Part shown: positions 1 through 7,526 of the stretch, in pieces
Layout: every line of letters starts with the position of its first letter
Position numbering within the stretch: the stretch's first letter is position 1
Assembly (NCBI GenBank): GCA_023432025.1
Contig: JAEYVE010000086.1
Location: forward strand, 1 to 18,838
Length of the DNA: 18,838 nt
Source of the DNA: Pseudomonadota bacterium
GTDB taxonomy: Bacteria; Myxococcota_A; Polyangia; Polyangiales; Polyangiaceae
Direction: 5' to 3'
Program-made: the position numbers and the translations under genes
Notes under the pieces: model-generated
The model's input: the letters and a program-made list of their open reading frames with translations, nothing else
Databases searched by the model: none
What the model was told of the DNA's origin: nothing

Positions 1-424
1 GGGTACGCCCGACGCCCACGCCATTCACGAACACGTCCGAACGCGACGGCCCCAAATCCACGAAGAGCATGCGCCGCTTCGGCGTGCCGCTTCCCTGAGG
101 TTTCGTTCGCGCGCGGGAGGTCGCCTCGGGCGCTGCCCCCGAGGGCGGCGCGCTTCGGTCGGATGGGGGGCGGTCATTCGCCGCTCCGTCGTTCGCGACC
201 CGATCGTCCGCCGCAGGGGTCCGTTCGAGCGCGTTTTTCGCCCGCTCCATCGCCAGGGCTCGCTCGTCTCGCCTCCCCAGCGCCCGTTCGTTTTCCTCCG
301 CCTCACGCCGCTCCGCGGCCCAGGCGGTGGCATCGAGCGCAAAATGTCCGAGGACGACCAGCGCGCCCCACCCCGCCAAGAACCGGCTCCAGCGCGCCGC
401 TGCCGACACGAGCGCGCGGCTCAT
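1..424 (-). CDS. Membrane-anchored protein, possible PEGA-like domain (partial)
   Basis: An open frame starts at the ATG at 424-422 and runs without a stop off the left edge, giving about 141 visible residues. The ATG overlaps the TGA of the upstream ATPase gene (ATGA), so the two are probably translationally coupled. Residues about 15-34 form one hydrophobic segment, a signal anchor or uncleaved signal peptide. Residues about 35-115 are a charged stretch rich in Ala, Arg, Glu and Pro, probably a helix followed by a disordered linker. The last visible residues read LFVDLGPSRSDVFVNGVGVG; the VNGVxVGRT pattern resembles the start of a PEGA repeat, a small beta domain common in surface and envelope proteins. 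The PEGA reading rests on a few residues. Function is unknown; partnership with the ATPase is inferred only from coupling. Confidence 0.6.
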   Translation of the reverse strand, partial: MSRALVSAAARWSRFLAGWGALVVLGHFALDATAWAAERREAEENERALGRRDERALAMERAKNALERTPAADDRVANDGAANDRPPSDRSAPPSGAAPEATSRARTKPQGSGTPKRRMLFVDLGPSRSDVFVNGVGVGRT

Positions 425-1929
425 CCGGCAACCCTCAACACCTCACCCAGCGAGGTTTCCCCACGGCGCGCACGCTGGAGCCCACTCTCGAGCAGCGGCA
501 CCATGCCTTCCGCCACGGCCAAACGATGCAACTCGGCCGAAGGCGCGCGCTGATGAATGGCGCGCCGCAGCTCGTTCGACGGCACCAAGAGCTCGGCAAT
601 CGGGAGCCGCCCAGCAAACCCCTGCCCTTCACAGTACTCGCAGCCCACCGGCTCGAAGTAATCGGCGTCTCCCAAGACGACGCCGACGCGGCCCAGGCGC
701 TCCAGCATCCACTCTTCGGGTGCACGCGGGAGCCGACAGTTCGTGCACAGCGTGCGAACCAACCGCTGCGACAGCGAGCCAGCCGCCGCGCTCGCCAACA
801 CGAAAGGCTCCACGTCCATTTCGATGAGCCGCGCGAAAATGCCTGCGGCCGTATCGGCGTGCACCGTGGTCAGCAAGAGATGCCCCGTAAGACCGGCTTG
901 AGCGGCAATCTCGGCGGTTTCTCGGTCGCGAATTTCGCCGATCATGAGCACGTTCGGATCTTGCCGCAGCACGCTGCGGAGCGTTTGAGCGAACGTCATG
1001 CCCACCTGGGCGTTGATTTGCGTTTGCGTGGCGAACGACAGCTGAAGCTCGATGGGGTCCTCGAGCGTGACGAGAGACGTGGTCCCCCCGCGGCTCTGCG
1101 AAATTTGCTGCATCGCCGAGTAGAGCGTGGTCGTCTTGCCGGAGCCGACGGGCCCCGTCACGAACAAAAGCCCCTGCGGCTTGCTCAAAATCTCGGTGAT
1201 GCCGCGCGTGATTTCCGGCTCGAAGCCGAGCTCTGCGAGCTCCGGCACGGCGCGGCTTCCGCTGACGAGGCGGAGCACGATGCGCTGTCCCCCCTCCGCC
1301 GGCAGGCTCGAGACGCGCGCTTCTACGCGCACCCCGTCGGTCTCCCACGTGAGGCGGCCGTCTTGCGGTTTGCGAGCGTACGGATCGAGCCGCGCCAACA
1401 CCTTCACGCGCGTCACCAGCCGTTTTCCGTGCTCGGAGGGGACGCTGCACACCTCGTGCAACACGCCGTGCACGCGATACGTTGCAACCAGGCCCGTCGG
1501 GCCCGGGGTCAGGTGAATGTCGCTCGCAGACACCAGCGCAGCACCCCGCACGAGCTCGTCGAACATGGAGGAAACCTCCAGCGCTCCGACCTGGACGCAT
1601 TCGTCGACGCGGTGCCGCACCTCCTCGATGGTCTCGCGCACGTTGCGCTTTCCCATGCCGTCGAACCGGAGCTTCCTGCGTTGCCCGGCGCGCCGGAGAC
1701 CCACGTCCAAGGCCCCCAAGAGAGCGGCCGTGGCGCACGCGCCCAGCGTCACCTGGCTGGCCAACCCCCAGCTCCCCTGCCCCAGCGACTGGACCACCAG
1801 GTCGGTCAAGGACGACTCTCCCACCTCCGCGCGGGACCCTACGTAGTAGGCCGCGAGACCCGCGGCGCCGGCCAGCGCGGCCCCTCCGAAGAGCCAAGAA
1901 GTCGCGAAATCCAAGTTACGGGCGCTCAC
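421..1929 (-). CDS. GspE/PilB-family secretion ATPase with N-terminal membrane segments
   Basis: A 502-residue AAA+ ATPase of the type II secretion/type IV pilus assembly family. Visible motifs are SASDIHLTP (134-142), Walker A GPVGSGKTTT (259-268), Walker B LMIGEIRD (328-335), the His box LLLTTVHAD (351-359) and a four-cysteine zinc site (C395, C398, C430, C433). These indicate an intact GspE-type motor core. The usual N-terminal N1E/T2SSE_N domain is absent; residues 10-30 and 53-78 instead look like two transmembrane helices. The start chosen is GTG at 1929, preceded by GAGGTG at about 9 nt; GTG at 1941 is an alternative. The frame stays open further upstream, but that part overlaps the divergent promoter region. 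It couples to the downstream gene by a 4-bp overlap. No pilin, GspF or GspD gene is visible here, so the system it drives is unknown. Confidence 0.85.
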   Translation of the reverse strand: MSARNLDFATSWLFGGAALAGAAGLAAYYVGSRAEVGESSLTDLVVQSLGQGSWGLASQVTLGACATAALLGALDVGLRRAGQRRKLRFDGMGKRNVRETIEEVRHRVDECVQVGALEVSSMFDELVRGAALVSASDIHLTPGPTGLVATYRVHGVLHEVCSVPSEHGKRLVTRVKVLARLDPYARKPQDGRLTWETDGVRVEARVSSLPAEGGQRIVLRLVSGSRAVPELAELGFEPEITRGITEILSKPQGLLFVTGPVGSGKTTTLYSAMQQISQSRGGTTSLVTLEDPIELQLSFATQTQINAQVGMTFAQTLRSVLRQDPNVLMIGEIRDRETAEIAAQAGLTGHLLLTTVHADTAAGIFARLIEMDVEPFVLASAAAGSLSQRLVRTLCTNCRLPRAPEEWMLERLGRVGVVLGDADYFEPVGCEYCEGQGFAGRLPIAELLVPSNELRRAIHQRAPSAELHRLAVAEGMVPLLESGLQRARRGETSLGEVLRVAG

Positions 1930-2161
1930 GGGGGTTGCCACCTCAGCTGATATCAAGCCTCCCCACCCAGCGCAAAGCGCGGAGCCGGGCCCCGACGGAC
2001 CGCTGAACGTGAGCAGAGTGTTTCTTCGGAGTTTCTTCAGAGTACCCTCGGCGGCGGGTACGCCTGTCGTCCCGGGAACCACCATGAAGGAACCGGGGGC
2101 GACAAGGCGACGAGGGGACCAGAGGCGTCGCCAGCAATGGCGGCAAGACAAGGAGTCGTCC
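1930..2161. promoter_or_regulatory. Divergent promoter region with tandem and inverted repeats
   Basis: This 232-bp gap separates two diverging genes and must carry both promoters. An 11-bp unit, GTTTCTTCGGA then GTTTCTTCAGA, is tandemly repeated at 2020-2041. Directly after it lies the inverted repeat GTACCC/GGGTAC (2042-2047 and 2056-2061, 8-nt spacer). Both look like protein-binding sites, but no specific regulator is recognised and I could not place convincing -35/-10 boxes. Confidence 0.4.
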
Positions 2162-3085
2162 ATGAAACTCAATGTGGTGTTAGGGGCAGCCGTCGTCGCC
2201 GGAGCAATCACCGGCGCCGGCTCGTCGTGGGCAGGTGACGGGCCCGCTCCCGCAGCGGCAGGGCCCGCAGCCAAAGCTCACCAAGAGCACAAACCCGCGC
2301 CGGCAAAGGAACCAGGCCAAGACTCCAAGAGCGCGAAGACCGATCGGGAACTCGCCAAGGACACGCCGGCGGACGTCAAGAAAACCACCGCGGCCAAGCC
2401 CGGCGTGGATGGCGCCAAGAGCGCTCCCGACGGCAAGCCCGAGGGGCGCCCCACGGAGCCCCCGGGCGCAGCCGTCGCACGCGACGCCTACAAGCAACTC
2501 CTCGAGGAGCGCAAAGCCGCACGCGCTGCTGCGCTCGCCGGCAAGACCGACGAAGAGGCGCGCAAAGCCGCCCAAGAGGTGGACGCCCAGTTCGCGGACA
2601 AGCTCCGTGAATCCCGCGGCAAGCTCGCTTCCGCCGTGAGGCCCCCGCTCCCTGCGGAAGCGCGCGCCGCGCGCGACCAGCGCCTCGAAAAGCTGACCGA
2701 AAAAGAGCGTAGTGAACGCATCGAGCGCCGCAAAAAGAGCCTCGACACGCTCGAAAAGGCCTACGGCAAGAAGCTCCAGAGCGGGTGGTTCAACGCGGAG
2801 CTCCGCAGGCACGCGTGGCGCATCGCCCGTCTCGAGCGCCTGGCCGCCATCGCGGAAGCCAGCGAAAAGCCCGAGCTCGTGGCGCGCATTCAGGAGCTCC
2901 GCGCCAAGGAAGACAAACACCACGCCGAACGCATGAACAAACTGGAAAAGACGGTGCCGCCCGCGAGCATCACCCCGGCTGCTGCGCAGCCTGCTCGACC
3001 GGCCACGCCAGTCGCCCCACCCGCCGCGCCGCTGGCCGAAAAGCCCGCCACCACCGAGCCCTCCACCAAGGGGGAACAGAAATGA
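2162..3085 (+). CDS. Exported Ala/Lys/Glu-rich coiled-coil protein, unknown function
   Basis: A 307-residue protein beginning MKLNVVLGAAVVAGA, with a Sec-type signal peptide of about 24 residues (probable cleavage after SSWA). The start is set by AAGGAG six nt before the ATG. After cleavage comes a Pro/Ala/Lys-rich, probably disordered segment (about 25-105), then a long highly charged helical section (about 105-265) rich in Arg, Lys, Glu and Ala with heptad-like spacing, then a Pro/Ala-rich tail. There are no cysteines after the signal peptide and no catalytic motif I recognise. The last codons overlap the start of the lipoprotein gene (ATGA), so both are probably made together in the envelope. 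A structural or scaffolding role in the periplasm is inference only. Confidence 0.75.
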   Translation: MKLNVVLGAAVVAGAITGAGSSWAGDGPAPAAAGPAAKAHQEHKPAPAKEPGQDSKSAKTDRELAKDTPADVKKTTAAKPGVDGAKSAPDGKPEGRPTEPPGAAVARDAYKQLLEERKAARAAALAGKTDEEARKAAQEVDAQFADKLRESRGKLASAVRPPLPAEARAARDQRLEKLTEKERSERIERRKKSLDTLEKAYGKKLQSGWFNAELRRHAWRIARLERLAAIAEASEKPELVARIQELRAKEDKHHAERMNKLEKTVPPASITPAAAQPARPATPVAPPAAPLAEKPATTEPSTKGEQK

Positions 3086-3396
3086 CAACGAAGCTCTGGA
3101 CCCTGGCCGCGCTCGGAGCAGCGCTGGGCCTCATCGGGTGTAAGCAAGAAAGCGCTCCCGAAACCAAGACCGAAGAAGTTCAACCCAGCAAACCCCCGCC
3201 GGTGGCGGAAGTGGCCTCCGCCAAAACCGCGCTGCCCGCAGCGGGGGCCGACGCGCTGTCGCCGGACGAGCCCACCACCGTGGTGGACGGAGTGCCCACG
3301 CCCGAGGACTTCGCGGAAGAAGCGCAACGGGTGGTCTCCGCCGACGCGCTCGAGGCCGAGTTGGACCGCCTGGAAGCCGAAATCGGCAGCGACTGA
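3082..3396 (+). CDS. Small acidic lipoprotein, unknown function
   Basis: A 104-residue protein with a good lipoprotein signal: a hydrophobic stretch ending in LGLIGC, lipobox cysteine C20. The mature part is acidic and Pro/Ala/Glu-rich with no recognised domain; its last 30 residues (EDFAEEAQRVVSAD and following) are probably a helix. The ATG overlaps the TGA of the coiled-coil gene by 4 bp and sits behind a purine-rich AGGGGGAACAGA stretch. The residue after the cysteine is Lys, not Asp, so an inner-membrane-retention Asp+2 signal is absent. A basic or charged coiled-coil partner followed by an acidic lipoprotein suggests an envelope complex, but that is inference. Confidence 0.75.
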   Translation: MTTKLWTLAALGAALGLIGCKQESAPETKTEEVQPSKPPPVAEVASAKTALPAAGADALSPDEPTTVVDGVPTPEDFAEEAQRVVSADALEAELDRLEAEIGSD

Positions 3397-3413
3397 CCAG
3401 CGGGCGCTCACCG

Positions 3414-3456
3414 AAAAAGAACGTCGTTCTCCTCGAGAGAGCGGCGTTCTTTTTTT
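3414..3456 (+). terminator. Intrinsic terminator of the coiled-coil/lipoprotein operon
   Basis: The arm AAAAAGAACGTCG (3414-3426) pairs with CGGCGTTCTTTTT (3442-3454) with one T-G wobble. Inside these arms five further pairs leave a loop of about 5 nt. The right arm continues into a T run up to 3456. It lies 18 bp after the lipoprotein stop codon. The A-tract on the left arm could also give some activity in the opposite direction. Confidence 0.85.
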
Positions 3457-3508
3457 GGGGGAAGCAGCGCCACACGAAGCGCGGTGCTCCCGCACTCCGG
3501 CACAGCGC

Positions 3509-3639
3509 GCACTCCGCGGCTGCGCCGCACTCGCCGCGAGGCACTCCGCGGCTGCGCCGCACTCGCCGCGCGGCACAGCGAGGCACTCCGCGGCTGCGCC
3601 GCACTCGCAGCGCGCACTCCGCGGCTGCGCCGCACACGC
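3509..3639. repeat. Four REP-like 26-bp repeats in a gene-free stretch
   Basis: Four near-identical 26-bp units start at 3509, 3541, 3583 and 3614; the fourth differs at one base (A for T at 3636). Each carries the perfect hairpin core GCGGC-TGC-GCCGC inside GCACTCC...GCAC. The start-to-start spacings are 32, 42 and 31 bp. The stretch 3397-3790 holds no gene on either strand that I can support; frames through the repeats give only low-complexity Ala/Arg/His peptides. REP-like palindromes are common between genes in high-GC proteobacteria, where they can act in mRNA ends, gyrase or IHF binding, or be mobilised by RAYT transposases; none of these roles is shown here. Confidence 0.8.
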
Positions 3640-3754
3640 CACTGGGCGCAGCTGCTCGACCGAGCGGCGCACGACAGCACGCCTCCGGGCTCCCGCGCGT
3701 TCAACGCGGGGCGACCTCCCCGGTACGGCAGCGCCGCGAGCCCGCCGAACCGGA

Positions 3755-3782
3755 GGCGCGGCGCTTCGCTTCGCGCCGCGCC
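3755..3782 (-). terminator. GC-rich hairpin after the ABC operon
   Basis: A perfect 10-bp stem GGCGCGGCGC/GCGCCGCGCC with an 8-nt loop (TTCGCTTC) starts 8 bp beyond the stop codon of the last gene of the minus-strand operon. There is no T run after it in the minus direction, so it may be a weak terminator or an mRNA 3'-end stabiliser. Confidence 0.5.
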
Positions 3783-3790
3783 CCGCGGCC

Positions 3791-4837
3791 TCACTCGAGC
3801 ACGGAGCCAATCTCCTGTTCGAGCTCGGCGGCCGCAGACGACGGAACCTCTACCGGCCAGCGCGTGTGCTCCGTGCGCACGAAGTACTTCGCCGCAGCGG
3901 CGGCGGGCGCGTCGGAAGCGCCCTTCGCCGCCGCGTCCGACGCGCCTTCTCGGTACAGCTCGAGCCGCCCCACGGGTCGTTTGCCCGCGAAGTACTCCAC
4001 GCGAAAAACCGGCGTACGCGGCTCGAGCTTTTGCTCGTCTTCCGCGTAGCTTTTCACGCGGAGCCGATCGAGCTTACCGAGCCAGTTGGTGGCCGTTTCG
4101 TTGGCTTGGCTGGATCCTGCGTCGGCCCAACCGCCCGCCTTGCCACTCGCGGTCACCAGCTCCCGCTTTTTGTCGCCGTGGTGAAGTTCGACGCGCGTCG
4201 GAGGCTCGTCCCCGAAGTCGTGCAAAGCGCGCTCGAGGAGGCGGGTTTCCGCCGCCTCGAAGCGCTTGATGACGTCCCCCGCCAAAGCGAACACCTCGTT
4301 CGACTCCGTGTGACGCACGTACCGGTCCTGCCCGCCCGGTGTGGCGCCACCGACTTGAAGAGTGTGGTCTCGCCCGGAAATGCGCACCTTCAACGTCGCG
4401 CTGGGCTCGTCCAAGCCGAACTCCGCTAGGCGCGCGTCTTCGACGCGCCCCACCGCACGCACCGCCACGAGCGGCGCGAGGCTTTCGGCAGCCTTTCGTC
4501 CCTCCACGACGGACACGAACGCCAGCTTTTCACGCTCTTGAGGCGTCGCCTGGGTGGCGTTCTCGCTGGCGGGCGGCTTCGCCGGAGCCTTCGCTTCACG
4601 CTCGACGCGCACCTCGTACCAGGGGCCGCTGGCGTCCGTGCGCTGCATAAAGACGACGGTCTGTTTCTTGGACTCGAAGCGCACGCTCTCGAGCGCGCTG
4701 GGTCCGGCGCGCCACACCAGAACCTCATTTTCTCCGAGCGCGCGGGGCGCCTCCACGTCGGAGGCGGCCCGCAGCGCGAGCACGCTGGAAAGCACCAGAA
4801 GCCCGCCATGAAGAGCCAAAATGCGCCAGGTTTTCAT
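3791..4837 (-). CDS. DUF4340-domain protein of an ABC-2 type operon
   Basis: A 348-residue protein starting MKTWRILALHGG; residues about 5-23 form a signal peptide or membrane anchor. The body matches the DUF4340 pattern: the FGLDEPSATLKV segment, then a VGG...RYVR strand pair followed by the VFAL/DVIKRF segment. A second half (from about 235) repeats a similar beta-rich layout. A stretch of Ala and Ser near 300-320 (ASDAAAKGASDAPAAAAAK) is probably a flexible loop. The start is fixed by GGAGAAGG upstream and by the ATGA overlap with the TGA of the GldG-like gene. The family regularly follows GldG-like genes and is thought to be an extracytoplasmic part of the same ABC complex; no substrate is known. 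Confidence 0.85.
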   Translation of the reverse strand: MKTWRILALHGGLLVLSSVLALRAASDVEAPRALGENEVLVWRAGPSALESVRFESKKQTVVFMQRTDASGPWYEVRVEREAKAPAKPPASENATQATPQEREKLAFVSVVEGRKAAESLAPLVAVRAVGRVEDARLAEFGLDEPSATLKVRISGRDHTLQVGGATPGGQDRYVRHTESNEVFALAGDVIKRFEAAETRLLERALHDFGDEPPTRVELHHGDKKRELVTASGKAGGWADAGSSQANETATNWLGKLDRLRVKSYAEDEQKLEPRTPVFRVEYFAGKRPVGRLELYREGASDAAAKGASDAPAAAAAKYFVRTEHTRWPVEVPSSAAAELEQEIGSVLE

Positions 4838-6813
4838 GCCGCCTTCTCCTCGTCCGTGCGCTCGGGCTCGCTCACACGTCGAGCGGGGCGCTTGCGACCT
4901 CTCTTGCTGCGGTGGCCGAGCCAAAGCCCGACGCCGAGCACCAGCGCCGGCACACCGAAAATGGTGCCGTAGAACCAGAGCTGGTCGCCCTTTTTCGTGT
5001 GCTCGATGCGCACGTCCTCTTCGACGTTCACCTCGCCGGCGAAGCTCTCCTCGCCGCCCAGCCACCGAATGGGATCCACCACGAGCAACGGATTGTTCGG
5101 CGCGTTCACCAGGAACAAGTCCGTCAGCGCGTCCGCGTCCGCGAGAACGAACGCGCGCATTTCGGAGGCCACGTCCACCGCGCGGGGGTCGTCCTGCTTG
5201 GTTTTGGGTTCCGCAGACGGCGACACCTTGCGCGATACCGCGACGGCCAGACCGAAGCTCTCGCTCTTTTCGTCCTTGTCCTTTCGGTAGTTGCCGTTTT
5301 CGTCGAAGAACGTGCCGCTCGGCGCCTTCACTGCCACGTCCACCTTGGAATCCGCGGGGGCGTCGGCTCTCTTGGCGAGGCCGCCGCTTCCCGACACGAC
5401 CACCGCGGCTCGCGGGGTGTTCCGGCTCAGCGTGGAAACGGCGGGGTGCGACGAGAAGCTGGACGTCACGAGCATCACCCGATCGGAGTCGTTGAAGCGC
5501 CGCCGCACGTGGTTCGACTCGTTGGCGAGGCGTGTCGCCGTGAGCTCGAGCCCCACGACGGCTGCCAGCTGCCCCAGGGCTCGCTCGCGAGCGCCCGGCT
5601 CCAGCGCGACCGCCACTTGGTCCTCGGCCGCGTCCATGTCCAAGGCCAAGAAGAGCTTGCCTCCGCGATCCGCATAACGGCGAAGCGAAGCGAGCTCCTC
5701 TTCCGCAAAGGGACGCGTGGGGCCCAGCACCAAGACGACGTCCGCGTCTTTCGGCACGTCCTGAGCGAGACCTTGAGCGAGGCCGAGGTCTCTCACGTCG
5801 TAGTTTTGGCGAGCGAGCAGCTGACGCACGCCTTGCACCTTGCGCTCGCCGCTCACGTCGTCCTCACCGAGCTCGCCGTGACCCGCCGTGAGGTAGGCGG
5901 TGCGTTTGGCGCGGCCCACTTTGACCAAGAGCTCCTGAAAATCGCGATCGAGCGTCTTCAGGCGGGGGCGCGCCTCCTTCATGGTCACGCCCAGCACGAG
6001 CGAGCGAGACATTTTGCCTTTGGACACGACCAAGACGCCATCTTGGTTGGCTCGGAGCTCGCTTGCCAACTTCGGCTGGAGCAGCCGATCCACGCTCTCC
6101 ACCGAAAGGCGCGGCGCACCGCGGGACAGCTCGTTCAAATACGCCAGGGCCTCCCCTTTGACCTCGTTGACCTGCGGAAAAAACGCCGTCACGCGCACGT
6201 CTTCCGGCAGCGAGGCCGCGATTTTGACGGTGGACTCACTGGGTCGGCTCGTCTTGAAGTACGAGTAGTCGACCGACAAGTTGACCTTGGAGGCGGCGTA
6301 AACGAACAGCGCCCCGTACACGGCCGCAGAAGCCAAGACGAGGCCACTCAGCGTGGCCGAAAGCACGCGCCTCGCCTCGGGGCGCTCGGCCATACGCATG
6401 GGCCCCCGAGCAATTTCTGCGAACACGAGCGGCACGAGGGCGAGCAGGAGAAGCGCCACCCAAGCCACCTGGAGAACGCCCAGCACAAACTCGCTCTGGA
6501 GCCCCGACAGAGCTCGACCGCGCTCGGTGGTGAGGCCATAGAGGTCCAGCGCCACGAGCCCCAGCACCGAGAGGCCCAGCATGGCTCGCTCGATGGGGCG
6601 CTGCTCGGCGCGCCCGGCGTAGCGCGGATGCAGGCGCACGCCCGTCGCGAGCACGGCCACGCCGACGCCCAGCCACGTGAGGAGCGGCCCGATTCGCTCG
6701 AACGCCGTGAAAGCTCGCTCGCCCAGGTAAACCAGGACGAAGCCCGCCAAGTACGTGGGCACCACCCAGCGTGGTGCGCCCGTTTGCCCCGTGTGACGCG
6801 TGGTCAGTGCCAT
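4834..6813 (-). CDS. GldG-like ABC transporter auxiliary membrane protein
   Basis: A 659-residue protein of the GldG/ABC_transp_aux family. Five hydrophobic segments occupy roughly residues 17-34, 41-59, 77-94, 109-133 and 150-174. A large extracytoplasmic domain follows with the family hallmark YLTAGHGE (307-314) and a GP...FAEEELASLRRYADRGG segment (364-385). A last helix is at about 612-633 with a basic Lys/Arg cytoplasmic tail. The start is the ATG at 6813, with GGAGG seven nt upstream; the gene overlaps the permease end by 10 bp and the next gene start by 4 bp. The family pairs with GldA/GldF-type ABC proteins. In Bacteroidetes GldG is needed for gliding; in other phyla the role is undefined, so no motility claim is made. 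Confidence 0.85.
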   Translation of the reverse strand: MALTTRHTGQTGAPRWVVPTYLAGFVLVYLGERAFTAFERIGPLLTWLGVGVAVLATGVRLHPRYAGRAEQRPIERAMLGLSVLGLVALDLYGLTTERGRALSGLQSEFVLGVLQVAWVALLLLALVPLVFAEIARGPMRMAERPEARRVLSATLSGLVLASAAVYGALFVYAASKVNLSVDYSYFKTSRPSESTVKIAASLPEDVRVTAFFPQVNEVKGEALAYLNELSRGAPRLSVESVDRLLQPKLASELRANQDGVLVVSKGKMSRSLVLGVTMKEARPRLKTLDRDFQELLVKVGRAKRTAYLTAGHGELGEDDVSGERKVQGVRQLLARQNYDVRDLGLAQGLAQDVPKDADVVLVLGPTRPFAEEELASLRRYADRGGKLFLALDMDAAEDQVAVALEPGARERALGQLAAVVGLELTATRLANESNHVRRRFNDSDRVMLVTSSFSSHPAVSTLSRNTPRAAVVVSGSGGLAKRADAPADSKVDVAVKAPSGTFFDENGNYRKDKDEKSESFGLAVAVSRKVSPSAEPKTKQDDPRAVDVASEMRAFVLADADALTDLFLVNAPNNPLLVVDPIRWLGGEESFAGEVNVEEDVRIEHTKKGDQLWFYGTIFGVPALVLGVGLWLGHRSKRGRKRPARRVSEPERTDEEKAA

Positions 6814-7526
6814 CGGCGGGCCTCCAAGACCTTCGTCGCCGAAAGCAAAAAGAAGAACGTGACTGCCAGGTAGTACGCGACGCTTCCGAGCTTCAGCGTA
6901 CCCATCATGAAAGGCCGATAGTTGTCGTGGTGCAGCGCCATGGCCGCCAAAACTTCGTTCAATGGTGGGTCGACCGCCCGCGCCACCATCCACAAGAGCA
7001 GGAGCGGCACGAGAAAGGCCGCCGTCAAAATCACGGCGAGCACTTGGGAGCGAGCCAAGCTGGACGCGAAGAGCCCAATGGCCGTGACCGCCGCACCCAG
7101 CAGCAGAACACCGAGGTACCCCACCGCGATGTGACCCAGGCTCACCTTGCCGTTCACGAAAATGAGTGCCGGCATATAGAAGCTGAGCGCCGTGAGCAGC
7201 GCGATCATGGCGAACGCCGAGATGAATTTACCGAGCACGATGTCCCGGTCACGAAGCGGCGCCGTGTTCAAGAGCGTCATGGTGCCGACCTGGCGCTCTT
7301 CGGCGACGAGGCGCATGCAAAGCACCGGCGTGGCCAGCAAAATGCCGCCGCTCGCCACGTTGAAGAACTCCTGCAGCACCTCGGCCGAAACGCGTCGCTC
7401 GGTGAGACCGCTCCAGTAGAAGTACAGCCCTTCGCCGAGCAAAACTGCCGCGATGACCGCCGCGCCCAGCGGCGAGCGCAGGTACGTGTAGGCCTCGCGA
7501 CGAGCGATGAGTAGCGCGCTTTTCAT
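6804..7526 (-). CDS. ABC-2 type permease (GldF-like)
   Basis: A 240-residue integral membrane protein, about the usual length for GldF/NosY-type permeases. Hydrophobic segments are near residues 19-38, 58-75, 100-124, 132-156, 160-183 and 212-231. The conserved cytoplasmic coupling segment EERQVGTMTLLNTAPLRDRD (76-95) sits after the second helix, as in ABC-2 permeases with an EE..GT..LL..P pattern. The ATG lies behind GGGAGGACGC and overlaps the TGA of the ATPase gene by 4 bp. With one ATPase and one permease, a homodimeric transporter with the GldG-like and DUF4340 proteins as extra subunits is the likely arrangement (inference). Confidence 0.88.
   Translation of the reverse strand: MKSALLIARREAYTYLRSPLGAAVIAAVLLGEGLYFYWSGLTERRVSAEVLQEFFNVASGGILLATPVLCMRLVAEERQVGTMTLLNTAPLRDRDIVLGKFISAFAMIALLTALSFYMPALIFVNGKVSLGHIAVGYLGVLLLGAAVTAIGLFASSLARSQVLAVILTAAFLVPLLLLWMVARAVDPPLNEVLAAMALHHDNYRPFMMGTLKLGSVAYYLAVTFFFLLSATKVLEARRWH

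Noticed and set aside
163..1950. Long plus-strand open frame opposite the GspE-like gene
   Set aside because: It is Arg/His/Pro-rich with no family signature and lies exactly antisense to a gene with Walker, His-box and zinc motifs; typical shadow in GC-rich DNA.
2009..2161. Upstream extension of the coiled-coil gene to the GTG near 2009
   Set aside because: The signal peptide and a well-placed AAGGAG fix the start at 2162; the extension is Arg-rich and covers the repeats of the promoter region.
1930..2274. Upstream extension of the GspE-like gene
   Set aside because: It would overlap the first 113 bp of the divergent coiled-coil gene and has no family-like sequence; GTG 1929 has a suitable ribosome-binding site.
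2180..3088. Minus-strand open frame opposite the coiled-coil gene
   Set aside because: Low-complexity Gly/Leu/Phe-rich translation; the plus strand has a signal peptide, a Shine-Dalgarno site and coupling to the lipoprotein.
3509..3639. Possible CRISPR array
   Set aside because: The units are 26 bp with a hairpin core, but the intervening sequence is only 5-16 bp and itself repeat-like; no cas gene is present. REP-like fits better.
3455..4429. Plus-strand open frame covering the repeats and the DUF4340 gene
   Set aside because: The first part is translated REP repeats and the rest is antisense to DUF4340; no start signal or family match.
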